Source of the DNA: an uncultured Rhodospirillales bacterium
GTDB taxonomy: Bacteria > Pseudomonadota > Alphaproteobacteria > Acetobacterales > Acetobacteraceae
Length of the DNA stretch: 64,000 bases
NCBI GenBank assembly: GCA_903835235.1
Contig: CAILMF010000055.1
Coordinates: 335,537-399,536, forward strand
Direction of reading: 5' to 3'
The translations under genes and the position numbers were made by a program. This document shows positions 18,219 through 26,857 of the stretch, piece after piece. How positions within the stretch are numbered: the first letter of the stretch is position 1; each line of letters starts with the position of its first letter. The notes under the pieces were generated by a model, which did no database searches, was not told where the DNA came from, and worked only from the letters and a program-made list of their open reading frames with translations.

Positions 18219-19316
18219 ATGTCCGAGATGACGATCCGCGAATTGCGCACCACGCTGGTGCAGATGCCCTGGGCGGAAGACCCCTGGATGAAGGGCCACG
18301 CGCTGGGCAAGATGCGCGACCTCGTCATCGTCGAGGTGGTGACCGAAAGCGGCATCACCGGCATGGGCTACCTGCACCTGCTGAACCTGCCGTTGCAGCG
18401 CACCATCGCCGCCTGCCTGCAGGAAGCCATCGCGCCGCGCGTGATCGGCCGCGACGCGACCGAGGTGGAAGCCATCTGGCGCGACATCTGGCGCAGCACG
18501 CTGACCGGCGGGCGCGGCGGCGTGACCATGATGGCGCAATCCGCGCTGGACATCGCGCTGTGGGACGCGGTGGGCAAGAAGGCCGGGCTGCCGCTGCACC
18601 GGCTGTGGGGCAGTTTTCGCAGTGAAATTCCCATCTACGGCAGCGGCTGCTTCCGCGGCGCGCTGGGGGAGGGCATGGCCGCCAAGGCCCAGCACTACGT
18701 CGCGCAGGGCTACAAGGCCATCAAGATGCAGGCCGCGCATATCGGCGACTGGCGGCAGGATGTGCGGAACCTGGCGATGGTGCGGGACGCGGTGGGCCCG
18801 GATGTCGAGATCATGATCGACATCAACATGGGCTGGAGCGCCGACCAGGCGATCATCGCCGGCCGCGCCTTCCAGGACTACGACCCCTACTGGATCGAGG
18901 AACCGGTCACCGCCGATGATTTCGCCGGCTATGCCCGGGTTGCCGCCGCGCTGACCACGCGCACCGTCGGCGGCGAGACCCATTTTGGGAGAGCCGACCT
19001 GAAGCCGGTGCTGGAAAACCCCTGCCTGCCGATCCTGCAACCGGACCCGATGCGCGGCGGCTTCACCGAGCTACGAAAACTGGCGGCGGTGGCGGATACC
19101 TGGGGCATGACCATCGCGCCCCACCTGTTCCCGGAGCTGAACGTGCACCTGCTGGCCAGCATCCCCAACGGCATCTGGGCCGAGCAGATGGGCCTGCTGG
19201 ACGACGTGATGCTGGGCCTGCCGAAGATCGCGGGCGGCATGATCACCGCGCCGGAAGCGCCCGGCCACGGGCTGAGCTTCCGGCCGGAGGTGCTGAAGGA
19301 TTTCTGCCTGACGTAG
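18219..19316 (+). CDS. Mandelate racemase/muconate lactonizing enzyme-family protein
   Basis: 365-residue enolase-superfamily enzyme (abstraction of the alpha-proton of a carboxylate; racemase, dehydratase or cycloisomerase). Metal ligands are readable: Asp201 in MIDINMGW, Glu227 in WIEEP and Glu253 in GGETHFG. The general bases are Lys169 (YKAIKM) and His302 (IAPHLFPELN). The usual KxK motif reads A-I-K, so only the second lysine is present. Start ATG 18219 follows GAGAGGAGA. It stands next to Ldh-family, amidohydrolase and TTT transporter genes, which supports a role in catabolism of a hydroxy acid or sugar acid. Confidence 0.85.
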   Translation: MSEMTIRELRTTLVQMPWAEDPWMKGHALGKMRDLVIVEVVTESGITGMGYLHLLNLPLQRTIAACLQEAIAPRVIGRDATEVEAIWRDIWRSTLTGGRGGVTMMAQSALDIALWDAVGKKAGLPLHRLWGSFRSEIPIYGSGCFRGALGEGMAAKAQHYVAQGYKAIKMQAAHIGDWRQDVRNLAMVRDAVGPDVEIMIDINMGWSADQAIIAGRAFQDYDPYWIEEPVTADDFAGYARVAAALTTRTVGGETHFGRADLKPVLENPCLPILQPDPMRGGFTELRKLAAVADTWGMTIAPHLFPELNVHLLASIPNGIWAEQMGLLDDVMLGLPKIAGGMITAPEAPGHGLSFRPEVLKDFCLT

Positions 19317-19352
19317 CGGCCAGGTAGCGAGGGTGGGCAGGGGCCGTCCCAC

Positions 19353-19426
19353 GCGTCATGGCCGGGCGCAGTCCCGGCCATCTCCTCTGCTTCGCGTGGG
19401 TGCCCGGGTCGAGCCCGGGCATGACG
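19353..19426. repeat. REP/BIME-like double hairpin
   Basis: Two adjacent palindromes, ATGGCCGGG/CCCGGCCAT (19358-19366 with 19373-19381) and TGCCCGGG/CCCGGGCA (19401-19408 with 19414-19421), bounded by CGTCAT and ATGACG. This layout is that of dispersed REP-type intergenic elements of alphaproteobacteria. It sits between convergent genes and may protect mRNA 3' ends or help termination. Confidence 0.6.
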
Positions 19427-19454
19427 GGACGGGAAGGTCGGCGCGCCCGCGCGA

Positions 19455-20507
19455 CTACGCCAGCCCCAGCTCCGCGGCGATGCCGTAGCCCTGGGCCATG
19501 TCGCCCAGCTTCTTCCAGGTCGCGGCCTCGATCTCGATGCCGTTGGCGCGGCGATCCAGCTCGGTGCGGTGCTCGATCTCGCCGGGGTAGAGCACGCCGG
19601 CGCTGCCCTCGCTCGGCGGCGTCGCCTTCAGGTATTCGGCCAGGTCCTTCACTTCTCCCCGAAAGGCCAGCAGCGGGCGGAAGGCTTCCACTTTTATCGC
19701 CAGCATGAAGGTGCCGTCATTGTGCCGGCCGCTGGGTTCCACGCCGAAGCCCAGGCCGGTCATCAGCCCGCACAGGATCTCGCCGATCACGGCCAGGCCA
19801 TAGCCCTTGTAGCCCTCGGTGCCGCCCAGCGGCAGCAGCGCGCCGCCATTGTTGTAGCCATTGGGGTCGTCGGTCAGCTCGCCATCCTTGGTCACCACCC
19901 AACCCTTCGGGATCTTCTGGCCGCGCGCCTGGGCCAGCTTGATCTTGCCGACGGCGACGCTGCTGGTTGCCATGTCGATGAACAGCGGGCCTTCCAGGTC
20001 GGACGGCACGGCAATGGCCCAGGGGTTGGTGCCAAGGCGCGCCTCGCGCCCGCCGAAGGGCGCCACCGCCTTGGGGGAACGGCCGCTGTCGGCCCAGGCC
20101 ATGCCGATCATGCCGGCCTTGGCCGCCATCAGCGGGTAGCTGGCCAGGCGGCCGACATGGCCCTGGCGGAATACGGTGCAGGCCGCGATGTTCTGCGTCT
20201 CGGCCTTCTTGATGGTCAGCGCCATCGCCTGTTCGTTGATGACGTAGCCGAAGCCCCAATGGCCATCCACCACGGTGGTGGTGCTGCTTTCGCGCACCAC
20301 CTCGAACGGGGCGCCCGGCACGATGTGGCCGGCCTTGATGCGGTCGATGTATTGCGGGATCTGGATGGCGCCGTGACTGTCATGGCCCACCAGGTTGGCG
20401 TTCACGCAATGGCGCGCGACGGTGGCGGCTTCGCTGGTCGGCACGCCGGCGCCCACCAGCAGGCCACGGCAGATGTTCTCCAGCTTGTCGGCGGCAATCT
20501 TTGGCAT
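19455..20507 (-). CDS. Ldh-family (malate/L-lactate/ureidoglycolate type) oxidoreductase
   Basis: About 350 residues of the Ldh_2 NAD(P)-dependent family, which oxidises 2-hydroxy acids and does not share the Rossmann LDH fold. Family blocks are NLVGHDSHGAIQIPQYIDRI near the N-terminus, FRQGHVGRLASYPLMAA, LGTNPWAIAVPSDLEGPLFI, MATSSVAVGKIKLA and GYKGYGLAVIGEILCG. ATG 20507 has GGGGAG upstream; an in-frame GTG at 20516 is possible. It is the second gene of a - strand pair, 18 bases after the amidohydrolase. Its partner and the TTT transporter across the divergent gap suggest oxidation of an imported hydroxycarboxylate. Confidence 0.88.
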   Translation of the reverse strand: MPKIAADKLENICRGLLVGAGVPTSEAATVARHCVNANLVGHDSHGAIQIPQYIDRIKAGHIVPGAPFEVVRESSTTTVVDGHWGFGYVINEQAMALTIKKAETQNIAACTVFRQGHVGRLASYPLMAAKAGMIGMAWADSGRSPKAVAPFGGREARLGTNPWAIAVPSDLEGPLFIDMATSSVAVGKIKLAQARGQKIPKGWVVTKDGELTDDPNGYNNGGALLPLGGTEGYKGYGLAVIGEILCGLMTGLGFGVEPSGRHNDGTFMLAIKVEAFRPLLAFRGEVKDLAEYLKATPPSEGSAGVLYPGEIEHRTELDRRANGIEIEAATWKKLGDMAQGYGIAAELGLA

Positions 20508-20525
20508 GCGCCCCACTCCCCGTGT

Positions 20526-21392
20526 TCAGACAGGGGAGAAGCCATACAACCGCTGGGGGTTCTCCACCAGAACGCGGCGAACCAAATCTGCGTTCCCTAC
20601 CGCAGCAATGAAGTCGCCCAGCAGGTCGGCATAGCTGAGCGGGCGGTTCGGCGGCGTGCTCTCCGGCCCGGTCTGCTGGCTGGCCGGCGGCACATGCGGC
20701 CAGTCGCTGCCCCACAGGCAGCGGTCCGGCGCGGCTTCCAGCAGCAGTGCCGTCCAGTCGCGCGGGGTGGTGGTGTTGTGCTCGCCCAGGCCCAGCCGAT
20801 AGGGCGCCGAGAGCTTCACCCAGACGTGTTGCATGGCCACCAGGTCGCGCAGCGCATGGGCTTCCCCGCTGTCGGCGGTCTTGCCCAGCGGCAGGCCGAA
20901 ATGGTCGATGACGACCGGCACCGGTAGCGGCTCGATCATGCGGGCGGCGCCGAGCAGCGCGGTGAAGGGCAGCACCAGCTGCAAGTGCCAGCCCATGCGC
21001 TGCGCCAGCGCGGCATGCTGTGCCAGCACGCCCTGGATCTGCCGATGGTCGCCCTTCAGCTTGCTGTTCAGGTTGATCCGCAGGCCGGCCACGCCGCGCG
21101 CCTTCAGCTGGCCAGCGAAGGCGTCGTCCACGCGGGCCGGGTCCACCACGGCAACGGCGCGGCTCTTGCCGTTCAGCGTGTCGCAGGCCTGCAGCGTCGC
21201 CTCGTTGTCGGTGCCGTAGAAGCTCGGCTGGATCACGACGAAGCGACGCACCTCGCCGGCCGCGGCGCGCAGCGCCTCCAGCGGCGCCTCGGCGGCGGTG
21301 TAGTGGCGCGTCGGCTCCTGCGGGAAGCGCGACAACGGCCCGACGATGTGGACGTGGCAGTCGACTGCCCCGGGCGGGATGACAAGGCTCAT
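20526..21392 (-). CDS. Amidohydrolase-family protein (2-pyrone-4,6-dicarboxylate lactonase-like)
   Basis: 288-residue TIM-barrel hydrolase (Amidohydro_2/COG3618). The N-terminal HxH is DCHVHIVGP, a metal or substrate His lies in VVIDHFGLPLG, and the catalytic Asp is in CLWGSDWPHVP. LNSKLKGDHRQI and VKLSAPYRL are also family-like. This group includes LigI lactonase and sugar-lactone hydrolases, which fits a pathway with an MR/MLE enzyme and a hydroxy-acid dehydrogenase. ATG 21392 is chosen because the protein fold begins there; an upstream ATG at 21461 would add a poorly conserved-looking leader. Confidence 0.85.
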   Translation of the reverse strand: MSLVIPPGAVDCHVHIVGPLSRFPQEPTRHYTAAEAPLEALRAAAGEVRRFVVIQPSFYGTDNEATLQACDTLNGKSRAVAVVDPARVDDAFAGQLKARGVAGLRINLNSKLKGDHRQIQGVLAQHAALAQRMGWHLQLVLPFTALLGAARMIEPLPVPVVIDHFGLPLGKTADSGEAHALRDLVAMQHVWVKLSAPYRLGLGEHNTTTPRDWTALLLEAAPDRCLWGSDWPHVPPASQQTGPESTPPNRPLSYADLLGDFIAAVGNADLVRRVLVENPQRLYGFSPV

Positions 21393-21446
21393 GCGGTGCG
21401 GGTTCCGCTCATGAATATAGCGCCATGGACTGGGGAAGGCGCTTTT

Positions 21447-21461
21447 TTGGACATTGACCAA
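21447..21461. promoter_or_regulatory. Candidate operator in divergent amidohydrolase/tctB gap
   Basis: TTGGACATTGACCAA is an imperfect palindrome in an AT-rich part of the otherwise GC-rich 261-base divergent gap. It resembles the TTGGT-n5-ACCAA type sites of FCD-group GntR repressors (known of that family; here inferred). A regulator acting at this site could control both the lactonase/dehydrogenase pair and the transporter. No regulator gene is present in the window. Confidence 0.3.
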
Positions 21462-21653
21462 ATAGGCGGCAAATTCGCAAGCCTTTTGTTTTCATTGCAT
21501 TAAAGCGGCGGGTTCACATCCGGCCCCAGTGTTGCCCGGCAAGTGGGATTCGCGCGCTGCGGTGCGGCCTGGCGGCGGCGGCGGCGACGGATCGGCTATT
21601 CCCAACCGCCGCCGCCGCCCTGTAGGTTCGCCGGCAATAAAGGGAAGCCGTCC

Positions 21654-22118
21654 ATGCAGTTGTCCGACCGGATAAGCGGTCTGTTCCTGGCCGGGCTGGG
21701 CCTGGCTGCGGCCTGGGGCGGGTCCCGGCTGCCGGCGGTGCCGGGGCAGGATGTCGGCCCCGCCGCCTTTCCCATGCTCATCGGCGGCGGCCTGATCATC
21801 TGCGGCGTCATGATCGCCTTCGGCATCGGCCACAGCTTCGAGGTGCCGGAGGAGGAGGGCGGTGAGCGCCATTCCGCCGTCTATGGACTGCGCGCGCTGG
21901 TACCGCCGGGGTTGCTGCTGTTCTACGCCCTGGCGGTGGACCGGCTTGGCTTCATGCTGACCGCCGCCGTCATCGTCGCCACGGCCGCCTTTGCGCTGGG
22001 GGCGAAGCCGAAGCTGGCGGTGCCGCTGGCCATCGGCGCGCCGATCTTCGTCCATGCCGTGTTTGCCAAGCTGCTGCGGGTGCCGCTGGCGGATGGCATC
22101 CTGCCGGCCTTCTGGTAG
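21654..22118 (+). CDS. tctB: Tripartite tricarboxylate transporter small membrane subunit TctB
   Basis: 154 residues with about four hydrophobic segments: DRISGLFLAGLGLAAAWGG near the N-terminus, GPAAFPMLIGGGLIICGVMI, and two close helices in LLLFYALAVDRLGFMLTAAV. This is the DUF1468/TctB pattern, including the GP-x-x-FP motif. ATG 21654 follows AAAGGGAAG. It is followed within eight bases by the large TctA subunit. Together with a periplasmic binding protein they form a secondary, cation-driven importer of carboxylates. Confidence 0.85.
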   Translation: MQLSDRISGLFLAGLGLAAAWGGSRLPAVPGQDVGPAAFPMLIGGGLIICGVMIAFGIGHSFEVPEEEGGERHSAVYGLRALVPPGLLLFYALAVDRLGFMLTAAVIVATAAFALGAKPKLAVPLAIGAPIFVHAVFAKLLRVPLADGILPAFW

Positions 22119-22126
22119 CCCCTGAC

Positions 22127-23623
22127 ATGCATGACATGATCGAAGCCGTCTATCTGGTGGCGGCCTGGGATGTGCTGATCGCGATCATGGCCAGCGCGGT
22201 GTACGGGCTGGTGGTGGGCAGCCTGCCCGGGCTTTCCGCGACCATGGCCACGGCGCTGCTGGTGCCCGTCACCTTCTACCTCAGCCCCATCGCGGCCATC
22301 GCCACCATCATCACGGCCTCGGCGATGGCGATCTTCTCGGGCGATATCCCCGGCTGCCTGCTGCGCATTCCCGGCACGCCCGCGTCAGCCGCCTATACGG
22401 ATGAAGCCTATGCGATGACGCGCAAGGGCCAGGCGGAATTGGCGCTGGGCGCGGGGCTGTGGTTCAGCGCCATCGGCGGCATCGTCGGCACCATCTCGCT
22501 CGTCGTCATGGCGCCGATGCTGGCGGAAATGGCGCTGTCCTTCTCCACCTATGAATATTTCTGGCTCGCCTTCCTCGGGCTGATGTGCGCCACGCTGGTG
22601 GCGCGGTCCTCACCCATAAAGGCCATCGCCAGCATGCTGCTGGGGCTGCTCTTCGCCTGCATCGGCATGGAGAACCCGGCGGGCACGCCGCGCTTCGTCT
22701 TCGGCATCACCGACCTGCTGGGCGGCATCGAGCCGATCCCCGCCCTGGTCGGCGTCTTCGCGGTGTCCGAAGTGATGCGCGCCATGGTGACGCCTGAGCC
22801 GCCCAAGCTGCCGGACCGCAAATTCGGCAGCATCCTGAAGGGCCAGTGGGGCCTGACGAAAAAGTACCAATGGCCGATGTGGCGGGGGAACATCGTCGGC
22901 ATCATCATCGGCGTGCTGCCGGGTGCCGGCGCCGACATGGCCGCCTGGGTCAGCTACGCCATGAGCAAGAAGTGGTCGAAGGAGCCGGAGAAATTCGGCA
23001 CCGGCCATGTGGAAGGCCTGGTCGAGGCCGGGGCCTCCAACAATGCCTCGCTGGCCAGTGGCTGGGTGCCGGCGCTGCTGTTCGGCATTCCCGGGGATAC
23101 CATCACGGCGATTGCCATCGGCGTGCTGTACATGAAGGGGCTGAACCCCGGGCCGACGCTGTTCACCGAACGCGCCAGCAGCATGTATGCGCTCTACATC
23201 ATCTTCGTGCTGGCCAACATCATCATGATCCCGCTGGGCATCCTGATGATCCGCATGGCCAGCAAGATCCTGCGCGCGCCGCGGTCCAGCGTGATGCCCG
23301 TCATCATCCTGCTCTGCGCGGTCGGCGCCTTCGCCACCGGCGCCAACCTGTTCAGCGTGCTGGCGGTGGGGTTCTTCGGCTGCGTCGGCTACGTCATGGA
23401 GCGCAACGGCTACCCGGTGGCGGCGCTGGTGCTGGGCATCGTCATGGGCAGCATGGTGGAGCAGAACTTCATCACCAGCCTGATCAAGAGCGACGGCAAC
23501 CCGCTGCCCTTCGTCGAGCGTCCGGTCTCGACCGTGCTGGCTTCGCTGACCCTGGGCGCGCTGCTGTGGCCGGCGGGGGTCTGGCTGTTCAACCGGGTGC
23601 AGCGGGGGCGGGCGGCAGCCTGA
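22127..23623 (+). CDS. tctA: Tripartite tricarboxylate transporter large permease TctA
   Basis: 498 residues with about 11-12 membrane segments. It carries the diagnostic TctA blocks GLVVGSLPGLSATMATALLV, IPGTPASAAYTDEAYAMTRK, VLPGAGADMAAWVSYAMSKK and GVVEAGASNNAS-like GLVEAGASNNASLASGWVPA with LLFGIPGDTITAI. It is full-length for the family. A start at 22127 or the next Met (22136) cannot be told apart. Its 3' end overlaps the opposing acetyltransferase gene by 35 bases, separating it from the nearest binding-protein gene. Confidence 0.92.
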   Translation: MHDMIEAVYLVAAWDVLIAIMASAVYGLVVGSLPGLSATMATALLVPVTFYLSPIAAIATIITASAMAIFSGDIPGCLLRIPGTPASAAYTDEAYAMTRKGQAELALGAGLWFSAIGGIVGTISLVVMAPMLAEMALSFSTYEYFWLAFLGLMCATLVARSSPIKAIASMLLGLLFACIGMENPAGTPRFVFGITDLLGGIEPIPALVGVFAVSEVMRAMVTPEPPKLPDRKFGSILKGQWGLTKKYQWPMWRGNIVGIIIGVLPGAGADMAAWVSYAMSKKWSKEPEKFGTGHVEGLVEAGASNNASLASGWVPALLFGIPGDTITAIAIGVLYMKGLNPGPTLFTERASSMYALYIIFVLANIIMIPLGILMIRMASKILRAPRSSVMPVIILLCAVGAFATGANLFSVLAVGFFGCVGYVMERNGYPVAALVLGIVMGSMVEQNFITSLIKSDGNPLPFVERPVSTVLASLTLGALLWPAGVWLFNRVQRGRAAA

Positions 23624-24104
23624 GCGCCATCAGCACTTCATCCAGGTAGTCTTCGCCCAGCTTCAGCGCCCGCGGCTCCGTGCCATATGCGCTGAAGCCG
23701 GCGCGGCGGTACAGCGCCAGCGCCGCGGCGTTGTCGGCCACCACGTCCAGCCGCAACTGCTCCACGCGCCCGGTGGCGTGCGCGATCGCGGCCTGCAGCA
23801 GGGCGCGGCCCAGCCCGGCGCCGCGCGCTTCGGGCCGCACATACATGCCCCAGAGGAAGCCCTTGTGGCGGACCTTCTCGCCGCGCATGAAGCCCAGACC
23901 GACCGTGCCGGTCATCACCCCCGTGGCATCCGCGGCGCCAAAGACCGGCGTGCTGCCAAGCCGCTCCGCGAACCAGTCCAGCGGCAGGTCCTGTTCCTCG
24001 GCCAGGCTGGCGCCGAAGGCCTGCGGATTGTGCGCCAGGCCGTGCAGCCGCAGGTCTCGCCAGGCCGCGGCATCCTCTGGCTGCAACAGGCGGACCATCG
24101 CCAT
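23589..24104 (-). CDS. GNAT-family N-acetyltransferase
   Basis: About 171 residues. The acetyl-CoA-binding motif A is WGMYVRPEARGAGLGRALLQ (R-G-x-G-L-G), motif B includes VADNAAALALYRRAGFSAYG, and the C-terminus is typical of small-molecule or protein N-acetyltransferases. Start choice is ATG 24104 or 24098; an ATG at 24167 adds an unlikely leader. The gene lies antisense between tctA and tctC and overlaps the end of tctA by 35 bases, so it interrupts an otherwise normal tct layout. Substrate unknown. Confidence 0.85.
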   Translation of the reverse strand: MAMVRLLQPEDAAAWRDLRLHGLAHNPQAFGASLAEEQDLPLDWFAERLGSTPVFGAADATGVMTGTVGLGFMRGEKVRHKGFLWGMYVRPEARGAGLGRALLQAAIAHATGRVEQLRLDVVADNAAALALYRRAGFSAYGTEPRALKLGEDYLDEVLMALRLPPAPAAPG

Positions 24105-24182
24105 GCCCTGTCTCGCCGCTTGTGCGCGGCGCTCCGTCTCCGTTAGCTTCCAGCATAACGAGAACACTCCGGAGGATCACCA

Positions 24183-25160
24183 ATGACCGACCTTTCCCGC
24201 CGCACCCTGCTCGGCGCCACCGCCGCCACGCTCGCAGCCCCCGCCATGGCGCAGCCGCGCTGGCCCTCGCGCCCGGTACAGATGCTCTGCCCCTGGGCCG
24301 CCGGCGGCGGCACGGATGCCGTGCTGCGCATGATCGCGATCCTGCTGGAGAAGGAGCTCGGCCAGCCCTTCAACGTGGTCAACCGCACCGGTGGCTCCGG
24401 TGTGGTCGGGCATGCCGCGATCAGCCAGGCGGCGCCGGACGGCTACACGCTGGGCATGATCACCGCCGAGATCTGCATGCTGCACTGGCAGGGACTCACA
24501 GAAATCACCTATCGCAACTACACGCCGCTGGGCCTGATGAACAACGACGCGCCGGGCGTGACGGTGAACGTCAACTCGCCCCACCGCGACGTGAAGGCGC
24601 TGGCCGAGGCGATCAAGGCCAGCCGTCCCGGCCAGTTGAAGGCCAGCGGCACCGGGCAGGGCGGCATCTGGCACCTGGCGCTGGCCGGTTGGCTGAACGC
24701 CATGGGGCTGAAGGCCGACCATGTGCGCTGGGTGCCCAGCAACGGCGCGGCGCCGGCCATGCAGGACCTGGCGGCGGGCGGGCTGGACTTCACCACCTGC
24801 TCGATCCCGGAGGCGCGGGCCATGCTGGACGCCAACCGCGCCCGCGCCCTGGCGGTGATGGCGCCGGCGCGGGTCAGCGCCTTCCCGACGATCCCGACGC
24901 TGAAGGAGGCGATGGGGCTGGACTACAACAACGGCGCCTGGCGCGGCATCGCCGGCCCGCCCGGCCTGCCGGCGCCGGTGGCGCAGGCCATGGAAGCCGC
25001 GCTGGACAAGGTGTTCAAGAGCAAGGACTACCAGGACTTCCTGCTGGCCCGCGGCTTCGGCGCTGTCTATGAGAATGCCGCCGGCTTCGCCCGCCACCTC
25101 GCGGCGGCGGATATCTCGCTCGGCAACTCGATGAAGGAAGCCGGGCTGGCGAAGGCCTGA
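24183..25160 (+). CDS. Bug/TctC-family tripartite tricarboxylate transporter binding protein
   Basis: 325 residues with a Tat-like signal (SRRTLLGATAATLAAPAMA) and the Bug-family fold: WPSRPVQMLCPWAAGGGTDA at the mature N-terminus, VVNRTGGSGVVGHAAISQA, then PDGYTLGMIT and the C-terminal GIAGPPGLPAPVAQAM. These periplasmic proteins bind a carboxylate and deliver it to TctA/TctB. Because tctB-tctA lie just upstream on the same strand it is their likely partner, although an antisense gene intervenes. A GGAGGAT ribosome-binding site precedes ATG 24183. Confidence 0.88.
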   Translation: MTDLSRRTLLGATAATLAAPAMAQPRWPSRPVQMLCPWAAGGGTDAVLRMIAILLEKELGQPFNVVNRTGGSGVVGHAAISQAAPDGYTLGMITAEICMLHWQGLTEITYRNYTPLGLMNNDAPGVTVNVNSPHRDVKALAEAIKASRPGQLKASGTGQGGIWHLALAGWLNAMGLKADHVRWVPSNGAAPAMQDLAAGGLDFTTCSIPEARAMLDANRARALAVMAPARVSAFPTIPTLKEAMGLDYNNGAWRGIAGPPGLPAPVAQAMEAALDKVFKSKDYQDFLLARGFGAVYENAAGFARHLAAADISLGNSMKEAGLAKA

Positions 25161-25283
25161 CGCGCTCGTCGCGTCATGCCGCCGGCACGAGGCATCGCCT
25201 GGTGCCGGGACCGCGCAGGCGGCCCCCCAACCGCACCCCGTGATTGAGGGGGGCGGCACCGCTGAAACCAACGGGCACAGCAC

Positions 25284-25316
25284 CATCCGCCCACGCTGCA
25301 TCGGTGTGGGCGGATG
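25284..25316. terminator. Stem-loop after tctC-like gene
   Basis: CATCCGCCCAC (25284-25294) pairs perfectly with GTGGGCGGATG (25306-25316) around an 11-base loop. It lies between the convergent binding-protein and sulfotransferase genes. There is no T-run. The rest of the 250-base gap shows no gene. Confidence 0.4.
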
Positions 25317-25410
25317 TCGTGCGGCAGGTTGAATGGGTCGCAGGGCAGGAAATCCGCTCTGCCGCTGCCATCGGAACGGAAATCGCCCCAAGCAACTTGG
25401 CCGTTGAGAA

Positions 25411-26358
25411 TCAGTCCAGCACCCAGTCGCGCCCATTGTTGGCGATGTGGACATCCGCCTCGCCTTCGACCCGCAGGACCACCCGGTGGCTGCGGCCGTC
25501 ACGCCAGGCGGCCGGCACCGCCAGGCTGAAGGCGTGCCGGCCATCGGTTCCGAAGGCGTTTACCAGGTCTTCGCGGAAGCCGTCGGCGACGCCGCTGGCC
25601 ACCGCCTGGCCGTCCAGCTCCAGGCTGAACCGCACCGGCTGCCCTGGCGCATGGGGGCGCCGCAGCCAGCCGGCCACCTGCGCGCCCACCTGGTCCAGCG
25701 CCCCTTCCACGCGGCGCGCCCGGGTGCTTGCCAGATATTCCGGGGATCGGGCCCGGGCGCTGGCCAGGGCGTCGGCCAGCGCCGCATTGGCCGGGGCCAG
25801 GCCGGCAAACCCCGCCAGCGCCTGCGCCACCTCGGCGCGGTCCTGCATGGCCCGTTCGTAGGAGAGATACAGGCAAGGCCAGGGCACGGTCCGCAACCAG
25901 CTGGTCAGGCGCTGAAGGTCGGCCTGCGCGCGGGCCATGCTGGCTTCGGGATTGAGCCCCTGCGAGACCGCCTCGCGCTGTCCGGCTGCCACGGGGTCGC
26001 GGTACACCGCCACCAGGTGCGGCGCCCGCATCCGCCGATAGATCGGCTCCAGGATGTGGCTTGGGTATTTCCAGCCCCATACCGGGTGGCGGGCGTTGCG
26101 CTGGGCCACCAGGCGGTCCACGGCGGCCAGGTCCAGCGGCGCGCCGCCGGCCAGGTGGCGCTCGGCCAGCCTGCCCAGCGCGGCATCCTGGACGGTTGCG
26201 CCCAGCTGCTCGCCCATGGGAACCCCCAGCGCCTGCAGCATGGCCGCGACCATGCTGGTTCCGCCGCGCGCCGCCCCCAGCACAACCAGCGTGCGCGGCT
26301 GGCCGGGTGGCAACGGCGTGCCGCGCAGGAAGAAGGCGGAGGGTTGTTCAAGTTGCAT
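25411..26358 (-). CDS. Sulfotransferase-like protein
   Basis: 315 residues. A P-loop sulfotransferase start is visible: LVVLGAARGGTSMVAAMLQA, with the Gly-Gly-Thr-Ser loop intact, unlike the TPR fusion at 14.2 kb. WGWKYPSHILEPIYRRM and HLVAVYRDPVAAGQREAV correspond to the PAPS-contacting strand and RDP region, and CLYLSYERAM follows. The C-terminal 100 residues (VRFSLELDGQAVASGVADGF, VVLRVEGEADVHI) look like a separate beta domain. The gene is divergent from the cold-shock gene. The acceptor is unknown; a carbohydrate is plausible. Confidence 0.7.
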   Translation of the reverse strand: MQLEQPSAFFLRGTPLPPGQPRTLVVLGAARGGTSMVAAMLQALGVPMGEQLGATVQDAALGRLAERHLAGGAPLDLAAVDRLVAQRNARHPVWGWKYPSHILEPIYRRMRAPHLVAVYRDPVAAGQREAVSQGLNPEASMARAQADLQRLTSWLRTVPWPCLYLSYERAMQDRAEVAQALAGFAGLAPANAALADALASARARSPEYLASTRARRVEGALDQVGAQVAGWLRRPHAPGQPVRFSLELDGQAVASGVADGFREDLVNAFGTDGRHAFSLAVPAAWRDGRSHRVVLRVEGEADVHIANNGRDWVLD

Positions 26359-26448
26359 GCGCTGTTCCGTATTTGCTTAACCAATGATGCGCGAAAGCGC
26401 GTTGCCCCGCAGCATTGTTCAATCGCCGCCACGTCACGGCGCTTCCAG

Positions 26449-26477
26449 TTGCAAGTGCGTCTCCGAGGGTCCATATG
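26449..26477 (+). promoter_or_regulatory. Candidate sigma-70 promoter for the cold-shock gene
   Basis: TTGCAA, 17 bases, then CATATG, giving a transcript with a leader of roughly 155-160 bases before the ATG at 26642. Long structured leaders are known for cspA-type mRNAs. The segment just before the start contains CCACC...GGTGG and CCCCTG...AAAGGG elements able to fold near the ribosome-binding site. Confidence 0.35.
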
Positions 26478-26641
26478 GGGCGAGTCAACTCGTTTGGTTC
26501 GGCTTTCCCCTCCCTTCGAGCTCCTGGTGGTCCCCCGGATCGCGAGCGCAGCCCCGAACCCGGTGTCCGTCCCTGTCCGATCGGTTTGGCCCACCAGGCA
26601 TCTCGCGTGGTGGCAACCCCCTGTTCAAAGGGATACTCTAC

Positions 26642-26848
26642 ATGTCCATTGGCACCGTTAAGTGGTTCAACCCGACCAAGGGCTTCGGTTTCATTCAGCC
26701 GGAAGATGGCACTGCCGACGTGTTCGTTCACATCTCGGACGTTGAGCGTTCGGGCCTCGGCAGCCTGAAGGAAGGCCAGAAGATCAGCTTCGAGCTGATG
26801 CGCGGCAAGAACGGCAAGTCCAGCGCGACCAACCTGAAGTCCGCCTGA
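26642..26848 (+). CDS. Cold-shock protein (CspA family)
   Basis: 68 residues forming one cold-shock domain. RNP1 is KGFGFIQ and RNP2 is VFVHISDV; the start SIGTVKWFNPTKGFGF is canonical. It binds single-stranded RNA/DNA and melts secondary structure. The gene has a roughly 280-base upstream region without another gene, consistent with a regulated long 5' leader, and a strong hairpin downstream. Two small genes follow on the same strand. Confidence 0.95.
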   Translation: MSIGTVKWFNPTKGFGFIQPEDGTADVFVHISDVERSGLGSLKEGQKISFELMRGKNGKSSATNLKSA

Positions 26849-26857
26849 GACGAGACC

